The notes beneath the pieces are model-generated. The model had not been told where the DNA came from. It did not search any database and saw nothing but the letters and a program-made list of their open reading frames with translations. From the NCBI RefSeq assembly GCF_000499385.1, contig NW_013651828.1:1-64000 (forward strand): a stretch of 64,000 nucleotides of DNA, in the 5' to 3' direction. The stretch comes from Eimeria necatrix (lineage: Eukaryota; Apicomplexa; Conoidasida; Eucoccidiorida; Eimeriidae). The stretch's first letter is position 1. Every line of letters starts with the position of its first letter. Below are positions 1 to 11,603 of this stretch, in pieces. A program made the translations under genes and the position numbers.

Positions 1-107
1 CTCCAACCAACCGCAACGCTACTCCCCACTGACCAGCACTGCTAACAACACTGGCTCAACAAGACGCAACACTAAACCAAACAAAACGCCCCAGCGGCCT
101 CAAACAC

Positions 108-179
108 TGTCCGAACCAGGAATTGAACCTGGGTTTACACGGCCACAACGTGTTGTCCTAACCTCTAGACGATTCGGAC
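108..179 (-). tRNA. tRNA-His (GTG), copy 1
   Basis: Read on the minus strand, this 72-nt sequence folds as a cloverleaf. The 7-bp acceptor stem GTCCGAA pairs with TTCGGAC and the discriminator base is A. The anticodon loop is TTGTGGC, giving anticodon GTG (His). The T arm is CCAGG, then a loop beginning TTCAATT, then CCTGG. It is identical to the copy at 15522-15593 except for one T-loop base (A here, G there). A G lies just 5' of the acceptor stem in the genome, where eukaryotic tRNA-His carries G-1. No intron is seen. Confidence 0.93.
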
Positions 180-1439
180 CAATGGTCACTCCCGTCACCA
201 CCGACGAAACGCATTCGCCGCTCCTCTGCCAAACACTGCAAATGAATCTACTCCGCGTTAACCCAGGGCTCCCAACGTTCTACACACGCGGTTGTACTTG
301 CGCCCTGCTAGGTCGTTTTTGTAATCAGTAGGCACCTTTGCGCTGGTATATATAGGCATCCGTGTGCGCAGATAGTGCTGTTGTGTTGATGTATGTGTTA
401 GTAGACCTGCTTGGCCTTCGCCGTTAATGAAAACTGAAAATAGTATGCTCCATTTACCAGGGGGATGTGTGAATGGCTTGAAATGTTCGCAAATAGGCAT
501 TAATGTTTTTTTCGAGGGTTTTGGGCTTCATAGAAATTTCGTGGGTGTTTTTCAGGGATGCGGTACACACGAGGAGACCGCATCGGTAATCCTGGGTGGG
601 GACTGCTCAAAAAGGCTTTATATCAGGTGTCTAAGCCAGTGTCTAACCCCAAAGCGTTGTCATCCTGAGTCTTTGTTTTAATATCAGCACAAGAGGTGCT
701 TGCTGACACTAGAGTCTCCGGCAAGACGTTGGCGTGAGTTTAGGCCTACAGGTACCGTGGTTGCGGTCGCTTGTTTGAGTATTTGTTTTTCCAGTGTCTT
801 CTTCAGTTATGTCCAATGCATGCAGATGGGTGTCTGTTGAGATCTCGCTGTTACTTTCATAAAAAACTATGTGGCGCACTCCTGTTCAGACAAAAGCGAT
901 TATGTCAGGATCAGTTCTCCCATAGACACTCAGAAAACTGTTCACTTGGCATTCCTTTAACTTTGCGTTGAAACGGAAGACATCACGCTGCTTTGCTTCA
1001 TGGGAATTCAGCCTCTCCAGTGCGTTTAATAAAGTGTCTGGCTAGATTGTTGCTTTTTTTCATTGGGGACACTATAATCAGCAGAGGAACGTAAATCTGC
1101 GTCCTGATTTCACGGAACCGCAATTGGCACAGAACCCTTATTAAGCGCGAGCTTCCCCTATGACACAAGCGAAGCGCATCTGTGAGGCCTTCCCCTTGGA
1201 AGTCAGCGAAAGTACGCAAATTCCTCTGCGTGCACGACAGCAGATTTGAATGCCTCGTGAGCGGTAGTACAAGCGCGCGTAAAGCATCATTTTGTTCCAT
1301 GATGCCGAAGTCGCCTGAAGAGTCGGCAAACTGTTTTCAATGAGCAAAGGCCATTGGAATGACCCAGCACCCGAGGAGAATGAACTATGTGTGATGCTCG
1401 TGAATCAGAAGGCCTTCATACGTTGTCCACTCCTCCCCA
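180..1439. other. intergenic stretch between tRNA-His and tRNA-Thr
   Basis: This 1.26-kb stretch holds only short open frames with no recognisable domain. The longest (427-681, plus) has neither CAG-type tracts nor any family resemblance. I see no gene here that I can support. Confidence 0.5.
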
Positions 1440-1511
1440 GCCTCCTTAGCTTAGTGGTAGAGCGTCAGTCTTGTAAACTGAAGGTCGTGGGTTCGATTCC
1501 CATAGGTGGCT
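1440..1511 (+). tRNA. tRNA-Thr (TGT)
   Basis: A 72-nt cloverleaf. Acceptor strand GCCTCCT pairs with AGGTGGC with one central T-T mismatch. The D arm carries TTAGTGGTAGAGC, which matches an A box. The anticodon loop CTTGTAA gives TGT (Thr, reading ACA). The T arm is GTGGG, TTCGATT, CCCAT, with a canonical B box. There is no intron. The mismatch in the acceptor stem is the only irregularity. ATTTCTTT-like T-rich DNA follows, as expected for pol III termination. Confidence 0.9.
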
Positions 1512-2138
1512 TCTTTTACCTACACTGGTGGCGCTTTCCCCCTGGGCCTTCTGATATTCTTTCCAGTAGTTGATTTCCCAGCATGCTCAAATGCGGGAAA
1601 ACTGGCTTCAACTCAGTAGTAAAAGCTTGAGCCATTACTGGAACCAATTGCACACGCTGTTGCCCATACCGAGGCAGCTGCAGGCTGCCGTTGGCTGACT
1701 TCCCTAGAAGTCTACTCACATTTCCTCTACTTTAAGTGTTCGGCGCAAAGTTGTGTCGGTTTTTGCGTAAAACTATCATAGATATTGGGCTCGAGATGTG
1801 CAGAAGTTTCGCAGATATAGGGCTGTTAATGTGCAAATTTTTGTTGGCTGTGATCGCCTGTCTGCGGCCCACCAGGAGCCAGCTCCACTGGAGCAACCAC
1901 CATCATACTGTGTCTCTGCACCTCTTCTAAAGTAAACTGGCAGAGCCCTTAACTGTTGGCTTCTTTCTTTTTACGGGTTTCCCGTAACTTACTTCAAGAG
2001 TGCTACGCGTGCCTGTGGCAGCCCCGGCAAACGTCAGCACCACCACGCAACTGTTTTCCAACAGGGCATCCCCGGGACTGCTGCATTTTGTTTTCGTACC
2101 TTGTGTTTACACATAATTAAGCTCGAACTAAAGGTACG
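1512..2138. promoter_or_regulatory. upstream region of the karyopherin gene
   Basis: About 630 bp between the tRNA-Thr gene and the first ATG of the plus-strand karyopherin gene. It should contain that gene's promoter and 5' UTR. No motif stands out and no coding frame is supported. Confidence 0.4.
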
Positions 2139-5100
2139 ATGGACTCGGAAGGCAACATGGGGGATCCTCCGGGGCCCTCCGGACCTCCGACATTTGACAG
2201 CGGTTCATCTGTTACTCCGAAAGATGGGTCCCTCATGAATAATGGCACTGCACACAGGCCTGTCTATACAGAGGAGGGGGTGGTGCAGATGGTGTTCGTG
2301 CTGAACTCGCCCTCAACTTCAGTTCAGGGGGAGTCCTCAACCGCAGCTGCAAACAAGTACCTCACGGAGTTCCAGCGCGATCCCAGTGCATGGGGCATTT
2401 GCATCTCCATTCTTAACAAACACAGTCAACTTCAGCAACAGCGACAACAGCACCAACAGGAGCAGCCGTCAGTGTCATCTAGCTGTCATTCCCCAGAGGT
2501 TCTGCACTTTGCAGCTCAGACTCTCGCCGCTCAGGCTCGCGCAGGTTTCCCACAGCAGCTATCTGCGCTATTGTCTACGCATGGGTCTTCTGCCGCTGCA
2601 TCTTCGTCCGTCTTTTGCGGCTCAGTGGAGTCGGCATCTCAGGTGTATGCCGAGCTTAGAGACGGTTTACTGCAGCTAGTGTTTGCTTTTAGAGATGCGC
2701 CGTTGCCGGTTCTGCGTCAGCTGTGTGTAGCTCTCTCTTCTGCGCTCATATTCGGGGCTTCTGCCGGCGATAGTGCTCCGGGAAGTGAACGGGGTCTTCA
2801 GCTGAACCCCGTTCTGCAAATGCTGGGACGTAGCGCGGGGACTGAGGGCTTCCTGCCTCTACTAGAGCTGCTGGTCTTTCTTCCCGAGGAGTTATGCACA
2901 AAAAGGTGAATGCAAATCTCGCAGTTGAGTGAGGCTCTTTGAAATGTACTGAACTTCAACAATTATGACCAAAGTCACGCTGTATCTGTCTCCGCAGGAT
3001 CGCCTTGCCAGAGGATCGTCGGTTGCCTTACCTAGCCTGCTGCATTAGCAAAAACTCTGCTCAAGTTTTAGACGCCGTAGAGGCCATATTTGTGCATGCG
3101 CAGGCAGCGCATGATAGGTCAGGGCCTGAAGAGAGGTCGCATTGGCGGGCAGTACTGCATGGAGGTTAGTCATTGGCTCCCTCCATCCTCTGCAGTTGCT
3201 GTTTCTGTCTCTCACAATTGCAAAACAGCGTACACACGTGCCAAAGGTGCTGGCAGATTGTCACATAGTACAGCTGCTGCTGACGCATCTGCTTAATTTG
3301 CAGCAGCAGCAGCAGCGGCGAAGCAGACAATACCACCAGTAACAACACGTGAAATTGAGTCCTGTACAGTCCGCTCGCGTGCAGCCTAGGCAGACACAAG
3401 GTTGTGGGACTTCTTGCTGGTGCTCAGCTGTGAGAACTGTTCAATCATGGCTCTCGGCAACGTGCTGCTGGGTGCAGCAAGTGGTGACAGAGCAGAGGGG
3501 CCAACAGCACTTAGAGCAGCAGCAGGGACTCTGGGGCCCAGCTGCCGCTTTAGAAGCCTTGACACTCGGCTTGCAGCGCGTTTACAGAGGCAGCATCTTT
3601 GCTGCTCTTCTACGTGGGGTGATCTCGGATGACGTAGACACTTTGCAGCTATCTACAGAGTGCGTAGTGACTCTAATTGCTGCGGCTTCTATGCTGGAGG
3701 ACTCAACAGCAGCAGCAGCAGCAGCAAGCGGCAACAGAGAGCCTGCAGGTGCAGATGGCCCCGCACAGCGAACAACCGCGGTAGACGGGGCGGAGGGAGG
3801 AAGCGGCGGTGAGGCGACAGTTAGCAGAACTCTGATTGCTGCTATTGTCAGGGCCTACGGCAACGGCTGCTCCGCGGCACTAGCTGCAGCAAGAGGCGTA
3901 AGAGGATTTATTTGCATGCCCTGTCAGGCCTGACAAGCAGCGTTACCTGCCGCTGCGATTACTATGCCGGCCTGTGAAATGTCTTTTCACCCAGGATGTT
4001 CGTTTCCCCCAGGATGTACTACGCACAAATTTGCCCAGTCTGCTAAAGTATTATCTCCTGTACTACACGAGCATGTACCGTGCCCCATAGTGCCTTAATA
4101 CTTGTTGTGTTGTAGCTTACTGTAACGCCACAAGCATAGGCCCAGTCTCATCTGTGCTGCGCTGCAGCAACCGCGTGGCATCGCTGCATTTGACATAGAA
4201 AGACTGCAAGTATTCGCACTGGGCTTGACGGAGTTGGCGAAGTCGCAGATTCCTCGCCTGCTAGTAGACTTGGCGGAGGCAGAAGCACGCCTGACGGAGG
4301 GTGTTTTCAGCTCCAGCAGCAGCAACAACAGTGGTAGCAACAACAGCGGGAGTGCTAACGAGGAGGCCGCTGTTGCGCTGGAGCCCGCGGTGGAGACGAT
4401 TTGTGAGCTCTCAAAGGCCCTGCTGGAGCATCCCTCATACGAAGTCAAAGATCTCGGTGTCTCCTTTTTCCGCAATCTCCTCAACCACGTACTGGTACTG
4501 GTAGAAGAAGAACGACGGCTTAGTGCGTGGCGGGACCATCTTCGTGGCGAAGCAGCAGCCGCAGCCGCTGCCGATGCTGATGCTGCTGCAGGCCGCAGTC
4601 TTGGAGCAGTAGCAGTCCCAACAGGCGACCCCGCTAGTGCACTAATTGAAGTAGAAAAGAGGTACGAACGCAACATGGACGCCCTAGCCCTCCGAGAGCC
4701 CTTGCTCTCTCGGATTTTCCAGCCGTTTGCTGAAGCAGCAGTGCGGCAGCTAAGGCCGCCTCTGGGGTCATTATTAAGGGAAGAACTCGAGTTCGATACA
4801 TGGCAAGGCTTCAGATCAGAGGTCGCCGCCACAGTTACAGAGGCCGCTGTGTTGCTGGACATTGATAAACCCTGCAGCGCAACATCAGCGCAGCTCCTGG
4901 CGCTACTCAGAGACTCGCAGGCAAGGGGGAACAAGGCGTTCATATCTCGGCGTTTTGTGTTCTTTCTATTGGCCTACTGATGCCGTTACGATACAGCCAT
5001 CTGTTTGCTTTTCTGTGTTCTACTTGTTTGCTCCTGTGATCTCTTCCTCGTTTAACGTGTGCTTTTGTCTTCGTTTATGGCTTTCAACGCGTCTTTCTCC

Positions 5101-8100
5101 GTATTGCCTTTTTATTTGCATTGTTTTCCACGGTGGTGGGGCAAAAGTGTCACTTTGCAGCATGTGTCCTTCCGTTTTCGTCGCAGACTGCGTCAGGGTT
5201 TGAGGGTTTGCTGGAGATAGAAGCTCGACTTTTTTTTGTCTCAACAATTGCCAACCGCATTCGGCTGGCAGTTCCTGCTGGAGGGGACACGGGAGACAGC
5301 AGCGCGGGAAGCCAAGCGGGGCCCTGCACGGACCCAAGACGTGACAGTTTTGTCCTGCAACTACTGCAGCTTCTGCCGCAGCTGGCTTTCCCCGCCTCCC
5401 CACGGGACTCAGCCGCCCCTTCTGTAGACATAACCGAAGCGGAGGCTCTCACTCTTTTCCTACTTGCAGCTATTGCGAGGGCGATCTCTTGGCTTTCTAA
5501 TCGTATTGTACCGCAGCATCCTGAAATGTTTTCGCCTCTCTTTTCTCTCCTCTTTTCTCAGGGTTTACAGTTTGTCGCCTCACTGCCGGTAAGTATCCTG
5601 GTATATCTCTCCCACGTCATCTGTATACCTTCCTGCGGGCTTGTATACGTGCATATTGTTCATATGAAACGTTCATGTTTGTCTGCACATGCACATTTAT
5701 ATTTCATATCTTTTTATTTCCTGAGTGTGAATTATCATGTCTCTTCGGCATATTTGTGTTGCCGTGCTTCTCTGTTTCTTCGAAACGTCAAAAGTCTTTC
5801 TCTCCCTTGAAGGCAGCGCTGAGCATGTAGGTCTGCATTGCGTTTCTTCATGAGCGCCTTTTTAGCAAGAGAGTGCACAATCTAGTGGTAACTGTGTGGA
5901 TAGACTTGGCGGAACTGAATGGAAAGTACTGCAAGTGCAAGCCCTTCTGCGCTGTAGTTTCTGTTTGAGGGCCTTAGCTTGTTTCGCTTCCGTTCATTCG
6001 TTTGTCTCAGCATTACTTGTAATTGCAAGGGATGTTTGCTGTGGTTAGTCGTTTCGATCATTTCCAGATGCCTTAATTGCCGTGTTTGCTTCAACAAAAA
6101 ACAGGCATCAAACTGTCTTTGCTGTGGTGCGCATGATTGCCTAAAACGCTCGTATGCATATGCGGCGCTGGATTTCACGGCTTTTGTTTACTTCGCGTGC
6201 ATGCATTATATATGCGTTACCTGCCTGCAGGAAGCACCAAAGGATTCGAACGTGGCTCTGCTGCGTCAGTCTACCGAGGCCCTGTTGGTAGAGGGCATTT
6301 CATCACTTGTTGCTGCTGCTGCTGACTTCATTCCTTCCCCAGGAAGGGAAGAGGACGTGCATGCGCTTCTTAACGCTCTCATCGGCGCTTTCTCCAGGTA
6401 GGACCAGAGCTTGCCACCCGCAACACGCCATACGGTCCTCTCAAGTAGCCTCGGCATGCCGCCGTCAGACGCATAGAAACCATTTGTCAGGGTGGCTTTT
6501 AGGTGGGAGAGCCGGCACGCACTCAGATTGACGGCTGTGCATGCTTAGGACAAGCCGGCTGCCTTTTAAGTGGGAGCGTTGACATTATCTGTCTCTTGAA
6601 ATGGCGCGTCCCCGGCTTGCATCACGTTCTTGGTGAACTGTACAGTCAAGCGTTAATTGCTTTTCGATGTGGAATTGACCTGATTTGCCTTCAGACCCGG
6701 ACTCAGTCTTGACAATAGTTCATTGCTCGTCCACACAGCAGGCTATGTCATCTCTTGTCTTGACGCTCCCCGCATTCGTCAGCTTTTTGCTCAGCTCTTA
6801 CAGGTAACTGCGGATCGCTTTGTTTCATTTTCAATCCCTTTGGATTTTTCCCCGAAAAGTGCCTATGGCCTGTGGGCGTCGATGTCATCGATAGTTATGC
6901 GGTTGCTCGAGAGTCCTGTCACGGTCATACAAGCGCCCGCTGGGGCTATGACTAAAATTTAGGGGCTGTGAATGTGCGTGCATTCGCATGCGTGCATGCA
7001 GTCACTCGGTGGGGAGCTAGAGCGGTCCCTTTCCGATCCTCGGTGTCCAAGCGGCACCCTTAAGCGAACTATGGCGCTATTTTTCTCGGCTATTCAATCT
7101 GTTCAGCCCGCAGAGGACTACGCCCCTCCTCCCCCATCGCAAGCTTTTGAGCCTCTTAGCCGTAAACACAGTCCTACACGCATGCACACGCACCTCATAC
7201 TTGCTTGAAGTCACGTATAAAACATTAAGACGGATAGGCTGGAGAAGATGCACACTAACACTGGCTCAGACACGCGAACTCAATGAGCGGCACGGAGACG
7301 GAGACAGACTTACCGTTACAGAACCACAGAATTATGGTGCAGACGAGATAGGTTATCAGTAAACACACCGGATATTTTGTTCCGCGTAAAGTGGATATGC
7401 ATGACTGGGTGGCATCAACCTGGAGCACTGCATCCACGTGGCTGGTAACCTAATCAGCTAATGGAAGAGTCACCCGCAATTGCTGCCCGCTGGCGATCGC
7501 CGTGTGCTCTTCATAGTTATTTTTCGCGCGCTTTTCATTTTCGTTCCCTCTACTCACGACTGCGTGCCTTTGTTGGCTCCTTGAAGGTAGCTGTGTATCT
7601 GAATTAAGTGGGCTGCGGAGTGTTGCTTGCAGCGCGGAGCCCTTACCGGCACCCTGTTTTGGATGCTGTAGATGGAAACTGGCCGGTCATACAGAAGGCT
7701 ATGTTGGATGGCCCTCGCACTGAATTCCTTTACGAGGTCTCCTGTTACGCACTTGTGGCTCTGTGTGCAAACTGCAGGGCCCACATACCTCGCTACCGGT
7801 GCGCCGGGACTAGAGCTGTTGAGTTTCATTTTTGATGCTCTGTGCGGTGTCATGCTGTAAATTAGGTCACGCAGCGTGTGTCTAAGGTACTGCCAAGAGA
7901 TTAGCCAAATAAGCGGTGCGGCCGCTGCTCAGAAAAAGTTCTTGCGTGGGGTTTGCATTGGTGTGAGATGACAGTGCCCATCTCACCCTGAAGTATCGTC
8001 ATACTTATATCTCAAGTTTGTGTAAGCATTTGGATTCACATATTGGCCCTTGCTGTTATCTCTCATTGTTCCCTGTTAGTGTGTCTGTCTTCCTGTGCAA

Positions 8101-10607
8101 TTTCCTTGTGCTGCCTGTGCTTCGCGTCCTCAGGATATTTTATTCATTTCTACATGCACTCTCCCGCACATTCGCGGAGTCACCCACTGTGTACCACTTG
8201 GGCGCCCTGCGGTCTCTACAGGGCATCTTCTCAAACGCCCAAGAAGACTGCGTCCGCCGAGCTGTCGCTGCGGCGCTGGAAGGGTGCGTGGGGTTTATCC
8301 TAGAGAAGATTAAGGTGAGTGAACGCACCACTTTCTCCCCCACGTGGCGCACCACCACAGCAATATCAAGTGCAGTTGATGCTGCAGTCCGTGCGGTGCA
8401 AGCTTGCATGCTTCTGGCTTCGTGCCCCTGCGTTTTCATTCCGGTCCCTGCGAAGTTTGATCCCTTTTAGAGTCAACCACGCGGCTTATTCTAGTCTCCC
8501 TTGCCTGCTTCCCATCGCATCGATTCAGCACATCAGAGCTCTGTTGTGCGCACTGTTCTGGGTGGCTTCGCTAAGATGCCGTGTGTGCGTTATCTGCTGC
8601 TTGCTGCCCCGCGTCTTTTGGAGTTGTGTTGCACCCACTTTGTTTTTCCGTTTTTTTCTCTGTGTCTAAGACGTTGGGTGAAAATTACATGTACAGCCAG
8701 CCAGACCTTGTAGGCATTTCGGTCGACTGCGTCAACGTGGCGCTGCTCCATCCCCTCAGCGCCCAGGTGATTCTCTCGTCGAATTGGTTCGAGACCCTCT
8801 GCGTAGTCGCCATTAAGTATACCCCCACGTGCCATCACCCCAAGGTACCTACGCGGCTTTCATAGCAAAAATACGTACAGCGTACAAATTTATGCCATTG
8901 ATGTGAGTGCAGCATAAGTGTACATGATATATAAGAAGGGGCGGTCTGCGTGCAGTGAGCATGCTTGTGTTTGCTGTAGCGTGTACCTCACAGGTGCACA
9001 CTCTCTAAACTGTATGGCACATTTACAATGTAAAAATCTGTGCATAGTATTCTATATCAAACGTTCTGGATAGCTGGGACAGCCATTTGCCCTAAAAAGA
9101 GTCAGGAACTATAGGCAGGATGGACACAAAAGCCATGGGAGGCAACTATCGAAGCGGTTGCTGCACTTTCTTACCAGTTACTGTCTTTACTTCTGTAGGT
9201 GCTGCACACCTTTATGGTTTTCCTATCACGTATTGCTGCGTGGGTCGACCCTCCCTCCATCCTTCACAGCTACCAGATTGGTGAGCTTAATCGCTTTCAA
9301 ACGTGGAGTCAGCAGAAATCCATTAAATGAAGTTGGCTGTGTACGCCTTTGTATCCTATTCCCACGGCATACGTTGCGAAAGGCTTTCGCACATTCAGTA
9401 GTCACTCTGGACCTTACGTTCTTCACTGCACCCTAGCTTTGTATACGATCCGCACATACTTCAGTTTCCGGGCGGGCACATCCTAATTGTCCTCACAGCC
9501 CACAGCCAGCGTGTGCACGGCATACTGTACGCAATCGCAGAAGTCGTTCTGAACGTGAAGCTTGTGGTTAATAGTTCGGCGTTTAGAGCCCAAGTGTGTA
9601 CAAATATATTGCAACACTACTGCACGCCGTGGTCTTGTTATTGGCCGCCCAGCCACGCATCTTCTGCGCGGTGCAGTCCTGTTATCGTACCACCTTGCAT
9701 TTTTGTTTGTATCCAGTTTGCATTCGCTTTGGCGCACTCCTGTCTTGTTGACATTCTGTGGGGTCCTTTGTGTTCAGGGGAGCCAATCCCATGGCTGAGT
9801 CAGGTAGCGGAGGAGACGTCGACCGCGGTCTTATCTCTTCTGACACGGCCATTCCCTCCAAACAACACGGCACCCTTATTGTTGCAGCTACGACAGCAAG
9901 ATACGTTCCTGTCGAAGGCCCTTGCTGCGATTATTCTGGCACTCACCAGCGTGCATGCAGCCCCACAGTCCTGGATAGGCAATGCAGCGCAGGCCCTCCT
10001 TCCTCTACTCAGGCACACCGTGCTGGAGGGGCCTACTAAGTTGGCGCTTGAGAACGCAGTGCAAGTACGACCAGTTCCAGAAGCCGGCAGCTGCTGCAAT
10101 CTTTGCTGTTACTGCAGCCACAGTGTCCGTTTTCCTTCATCTTTCCGTACTCCTGGTGCTGCTGTCATGATTCGTTGCTGTCTTTCCAAAGGTTTCTACT
10201 TGATGGAGCATGTTGCTCCTGCGCAGCTTCTGCTTTTAGTGCCTCTTCATACAGCTGGAGTGTGCAGCCCCTTTTTCTCTGATGTTGCTTCAACAAATCG
10301 CGGGTACTTTGCGTGTGTTGTTGATATGTTTTCCCGTGCCTTGTATGCTTTTCGCGATGCTGTACCCTTGCGTTTGATTTTGTTTTTAGACCTGTATAGT
10401 GCGTTTGTGGTCCCGTTTTGCTCTTGTATGCAGGCACTAGACAGCAACATAATGGACGAGCAGCGCAAGAGGGACTTTTGCCGGCGCTGTTCGGGTGCGC
10501 TTTCGGTGCGGGATATGTGCCTGCTGCTGCAGCAGACGGCGGACGACACCAAAGCCTCATACGTTCGCAACAGCTTTGCTTCCAGGGGATCGGCGAGGGC
10601 CCTCTGA
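2139..10607 (+). CDS. transportin-3 / importin-13-like karyopherin (Mtr10 family), multi-exon
   Basis: Importin-beta-type nuclear transport receptors of this family carry SR-type splicing proteins and other cargo through nuclear pores with Ran. The first exon (2139-2905) has the family's N-terminal pattern: VVQMVFVLNSPS, then ANKYLTEFQRDPSAWGI, matching the first HEAT repeat of TNPO3/IPO13. Later exons fit the same helical scaffold, for example 4168-4920 (ERLQVFALGLTELAKSQI, then WRDHL and EFDTWQGFRSEV) and 5187-5588 (EAEALTLFLLAAIARAI). Others lie near 6231-6399, 6739-6804, 7000-7135, 7609-7830, 8132-8313, 8670-8845, 9199-9325, 9501-10064 and 10435-10607. The last exon (DEQRKRDFCRRCSGAL) resembles the family C-terminus. 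Ala/Ser/Gln tracts interrupt exons near 3700 and 4300-4600. The exon structure between 3165 and 4167 and some internal junctions are uncertain; about 14 exons are inferred. The next gene is convergent. Confidence 0.82.
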
Positions 10608-11603
10608 GAAAAGCCGATGCTGTCGCAGGTCTCTCGAGTGTACAAGCAGCTGAACTCATCCCCTTCCTGCACGCTTCTCACGTACATTGCTGCTGCTTGC
10701 AGTTGAACAGCTGCAGCATAACAGCACTTACAGCTTGCTTGCTGCTGCAGCGCAAAGCTGCTGCTGCAGCGCGAGCAGTGCATTTTGATACTATTTGCAT
10801 CGCAGCGTCGGGCCTATTTTTAAAGGACTAGGGCTTTGAGCTGGAAGTATGTCCAAAGCTGGCGGCTCAGGACCATGCATCAGGGTTTATTGCGTGTCCC
10901 AGTCAGTGGTGCGTGTCCATGTTCGTTCGTGTCTCACTGCATTATAGAAGCAGCTACACATACTATTCAATTTGCGGAGATGACGACAGCTCAGGCACAA
11001 GGCGTAGTGCTCGATTCGGCGCGGCTTGTCGACGGAGTCTGTTCCAACCCCCACTGCAGCAGCCCCAAGTTCCTGTCGCTTGAGCAGCAACGGAGCCGCT
11101 TGTCCGCTTCGACTGCTGGTGAGTGCTAGCGACCGAGTCCATTGCTGCCACTAGCGAACTGATGCCGCAACTAAATGTCGCATGTAGCTAACGCCCGAAA
11201 CACACAACTGGCTGGTAAATTGATTCTTAGCCCATATGCCACCAAGCTAAACTCGCTCAGCTTGACGGTAGACCAAGGTGGACAAAAAGTGCGGGCAGGC
11301 AACTGGCTGGTAACCACAGTTCTAGCCAGAAACACGTGCGACTGCTCATCATTTGGCTCAAATCGAAAACAGCCTGGGACTCAAACTCCTTGATAGGCAG
11401 CCAGCAAAGTAAATAGCGAACAACGGCGAGACCCCCCTAGCCTGTTAGCTGCACACATGCTGGGCATTCTCGGAAGTTCTGAGCTCCACACGCAGAAAAC
11501 TTTTTCGCCGGTTAATTAGTGTTAGCCTGTCGGCTGCACACCTATTATTATGAATACGGGCGGCAGCTGCAGTGACAGTTGCGGCTTCGAGGCCAAAGTC
11601 CCA
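10608..11603. other. convergent 3' spacer
   Basis: About 1 kb between the stop codons of two convergent genes. It probably holds both 3' UTRs. CAG/CTG tracts occur near 10,680-10,770. I see no supported coding frame. Confidence 0.45.

Noticed and set aside
427..681. 84-codon plus frame near the left edge
   Set aside because: No conserved motif, neighbours or composition to support a gene.
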